Shown here one piece after another: positions 4,052 through 5,140 of a stretch of 5,140 nucleotides of DNA. The DNA comes from an uncultured Lachnospiraceae bacterium (lineage in GTDB: Bacteria; Bacillota; Clostridia; Lachnospirales; Lachnospiraceae). Within the stretch, counting starts at the first letter, position 1. Every line of letters begins with the position of its first letter. Under the pieces are notes generated by a model. That model was not told where the DNA came from and searched no databases. It was given only the letters and a program-made list of their open reading frames with translations. The position numbers and the translations under genes were made by a program. The stretch spans positions 1 to 5,140 of the forward strand of contig CAMNWW010000182.1 of NCBI GenBank assembly GCA_946566415.1. The letters are read 5' to 3'.

Positions 4052-5071
4052 ATGGCAATTTTAGTGACAGGCGGAGCTGGATTTATCGGGAGCCACACAT
4101 GTGTAGAACTTTTGAATGCCGGATACGAGGTCGTTGTTGTTGACAATCTCTGTAATGCATCGGAGGAAGCGCTTAAGAGAGTGGAAAAGATCACAGGAAA
4201 GAAGGTCACATTCTACCAGGATGATATCCGAGACGAGAAAGCGATGGACGTAATCTTTACCAAGGAAAAGATCGAATCGGTTATTCATTTTGCCGGACTT
4301 AAAGCGGTGGGAGAGTCGGTTGCAAAGCCGCTTGAGTATTATCAGAACAATATTGCGGGGACGGTGACGCTTTGCAAAGTGATGCGGGAACATGGAGTGA
4401 AGAATATTATTTTCAGCTCATCCGCGACAGTTTACGGCGACCCGGCGTTTATTCCGATCACAGAGGAATGCCCGAAGGGGACATGCACGAATCCTTATGG
4501 ATGGACAAAGTGGATGCTGGAGCAGATTTTGACAGATTTGCACAAGGCGGATCCGGAATGGAATGTGGTTCTTCTTCGTTACTTTAACCCTATTGGGGCG
4601 CATGAAAGCGGTCTTATCGGAGAGGATCCGAAGGGGATCCCGAATAATTTGATGCCGTATATTACCCAGGTTGCAATTGGGAAGCTGGAATGTCTGGGAG
4701 TATTTGGCGACGACTACAATACTCCGGATGGGACCGGAGTGCGTGATTATATTCATGTGGTCGATCTGGCAGTCGGGCATGTGAAAGCATTGAAGAAGAT
4801 CGAGGAAAAAGCGGGGGTCTGTGTGTATAACCTGGGGACAGGGATGGGATATTCTGTTCTCGATATGGTTCATGCTTTCGAGAAGGCGTGCGGTAAGCCG
4901 ATTCCTTATCAGATAAAGGCAAGGCGTGCGGGAGATATCGCTACCTGCTATTCTGACGCGTCGAAGGCAAAGGAAGAACTGGGCTGGACGGCAGAGCGCG
5001 GTTTGGATAAGATGTGCGAGGATTCCTGGAGATGGCAGAGCCAGAATCCGGATGGGTATGGAACGAAGTAG
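4052..5071 (+). CDS. galE: UDP-glucose 4-epimerase
   Basis: GalE interconverts UDP-glucose and UDP-galactose in the Leloir pathway, using bound NAD in the cytoplasm. The 339-residue protein is a full-length extended short-chain dehydrogenase: TGGAGFIGS (6-14) binds NAD, VVDN (29-32) follows the second strand, and the catalytic set is Ser124 in SSSATVYG plus Tyr149 and Lys153 in NPYGWTK. These residue numbers match E. coli GalE. LRYFNPIGAH (175-184) and RDYIHVVDLA (231-240) are further family motifs. Residue 299 is Cys (RRAGDIATCYSD), where E. coli has Tyr, suggesting room for N-acetylated UDP-sugars. ATG 4052 is set by AAGGAGG (4037-4043), 8 nt away; the in-frame upstream ATG at 3989 lies inside module B. 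The tract upstream is repeat-rich; another gene starts 38 nt downstream with no terminator between them. Confidence 0.96.
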   Translation: MAILVTGGAGFIGSHTCVELLNAGYEVVVVDNLCNASEEALKRVEKITGKKVTFYQDDIRDEKAMDVIFTKEKIESVIHFAGLKAVGESVAKPLEYYQNNIAGTVTLCKVMREHGVKNIIFSSSATVYGDPAFIPITEECPKGTCTNPYGWTKWMLEQILTDLHKADPEWNVVLLRYFNPIGAHESGLIGEDPKGIPNNLMPYITQVAIGKLECLGVFGDDYNTPDGTGVRDYIHVVDLAVGHVKALKKIEEKAGVCVYNLGTGMGYSVLDMVHAFEKACGKPIPYQIKARRAGDIATCYSDASKAKEELGWTAERGLDKMCEDSWRWQSQNPDGYGTK

Positions 5072-5109
5072 GAGTATTTTGCGTAAAGAGGAGAGGAGAC
5101 AAAAGGGAG

Positions 5110-5140
5110 ATGAATCTATTTGCACCGGCGGAAATTGCGA
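5110..5140 (+). CDS. 5' end of a gene, possibly a formate/nitrite transporter
   Basis: An open frame starts at ATG 5110 and runs off the window as MNLFAPAEIA. AGGAG (5094-5098) lies 11 nt upstream; a second purine-rich AAGGGAG abuts the ATG and is too close to act. It begins 38 nt after galE with no terminator in between, so co-transcription is likely. The opening F-x-P-x-EI pattern recalls N-termini of FNT-family formate/nitrite channels of Clostridia. Ten residues cannot establish this, so the product is a guess. Confidence 0.5.
   Translation, partial: MNLFAPAEIA

Noticed and set aside
3867..4064. 65-codon open frame starting TTG in the repeat tract.
   Set aside because: Starts in a hairpin loop, has no ribosome site, crosses perfect inverted repeats and overlaps the galE start.

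Overview
The window looks like chromosomal DNA of a low-to-mid-GC Gram-positive anaerobe, most likely Lachnospiraceae (Clostridium cluster XIVa, gut type). This placement is inferred from strong AAGGAGG ribosome sites, the rpsF-ssb-rpsR order without rplI, a DUF951 gene just upstream, a class B sortase, a Cys-containing S18 and a Clostridia-like GalE. All supported genes are on the + strand, and none of the minus-strand open frames looks real.

Layout. 1-108: GC-rich palindromic repeat DNA, possibly the tail of an upstream reading frame. 121-930: class B sortase, a membrane-anchored transpeptidase. 944-1138: DUF951 small Cys protein. 1135-1163: strong promoter overlapping the DUF951 stop. 1191-1212: leader hairpin. 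1238-2290: rpsF (S6), ssb and rpsR (S18), closed by a good intrinsic terminator at 2307-2337. 2349-2541: a 193-bp element bounded by perfect 15-bp inverted repeats and folding into a three-way junction, followed by eight decaying 9-bp tandem units (2537-2608). 2636-3562: sugar-nucleotide-type nucleotidyltransferase. 3563-4051: a 489-bp stretch with no credible gene, packed with perfect and near-perfect inverted repeats and a possible extended -10 promoter. 4052-5071: galE. 5110-5140: first ten codons of another gene, possibly a formate/nitrite transporter.

How the genes work together. The S6-SSB-S18 block is a housekeeping translation/replication operon. The nucleotidyltransferase and GalE both belong to activated-sugar metabolism and could feed surface polysaccharide, but they are separated by the repeat-rich gap and need not be co-transcribed. 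No sortase substrate is visible in the window.

The most unusual content is noncoding. All three non-genic stretches (1-81, 2349-2541, 3571-4008) contain short GC stems with GAA, TTT or GAAA loops, and the first and third share a diverged 15-16 nt word on opposite strands. They look like members of one or more families of structured intergenic repeats (MITE-like or RNA-forming). I cannot name a described family for them. Whether they are mobile DNA, leader RNAs or both cannot be settled from this sequence alone.
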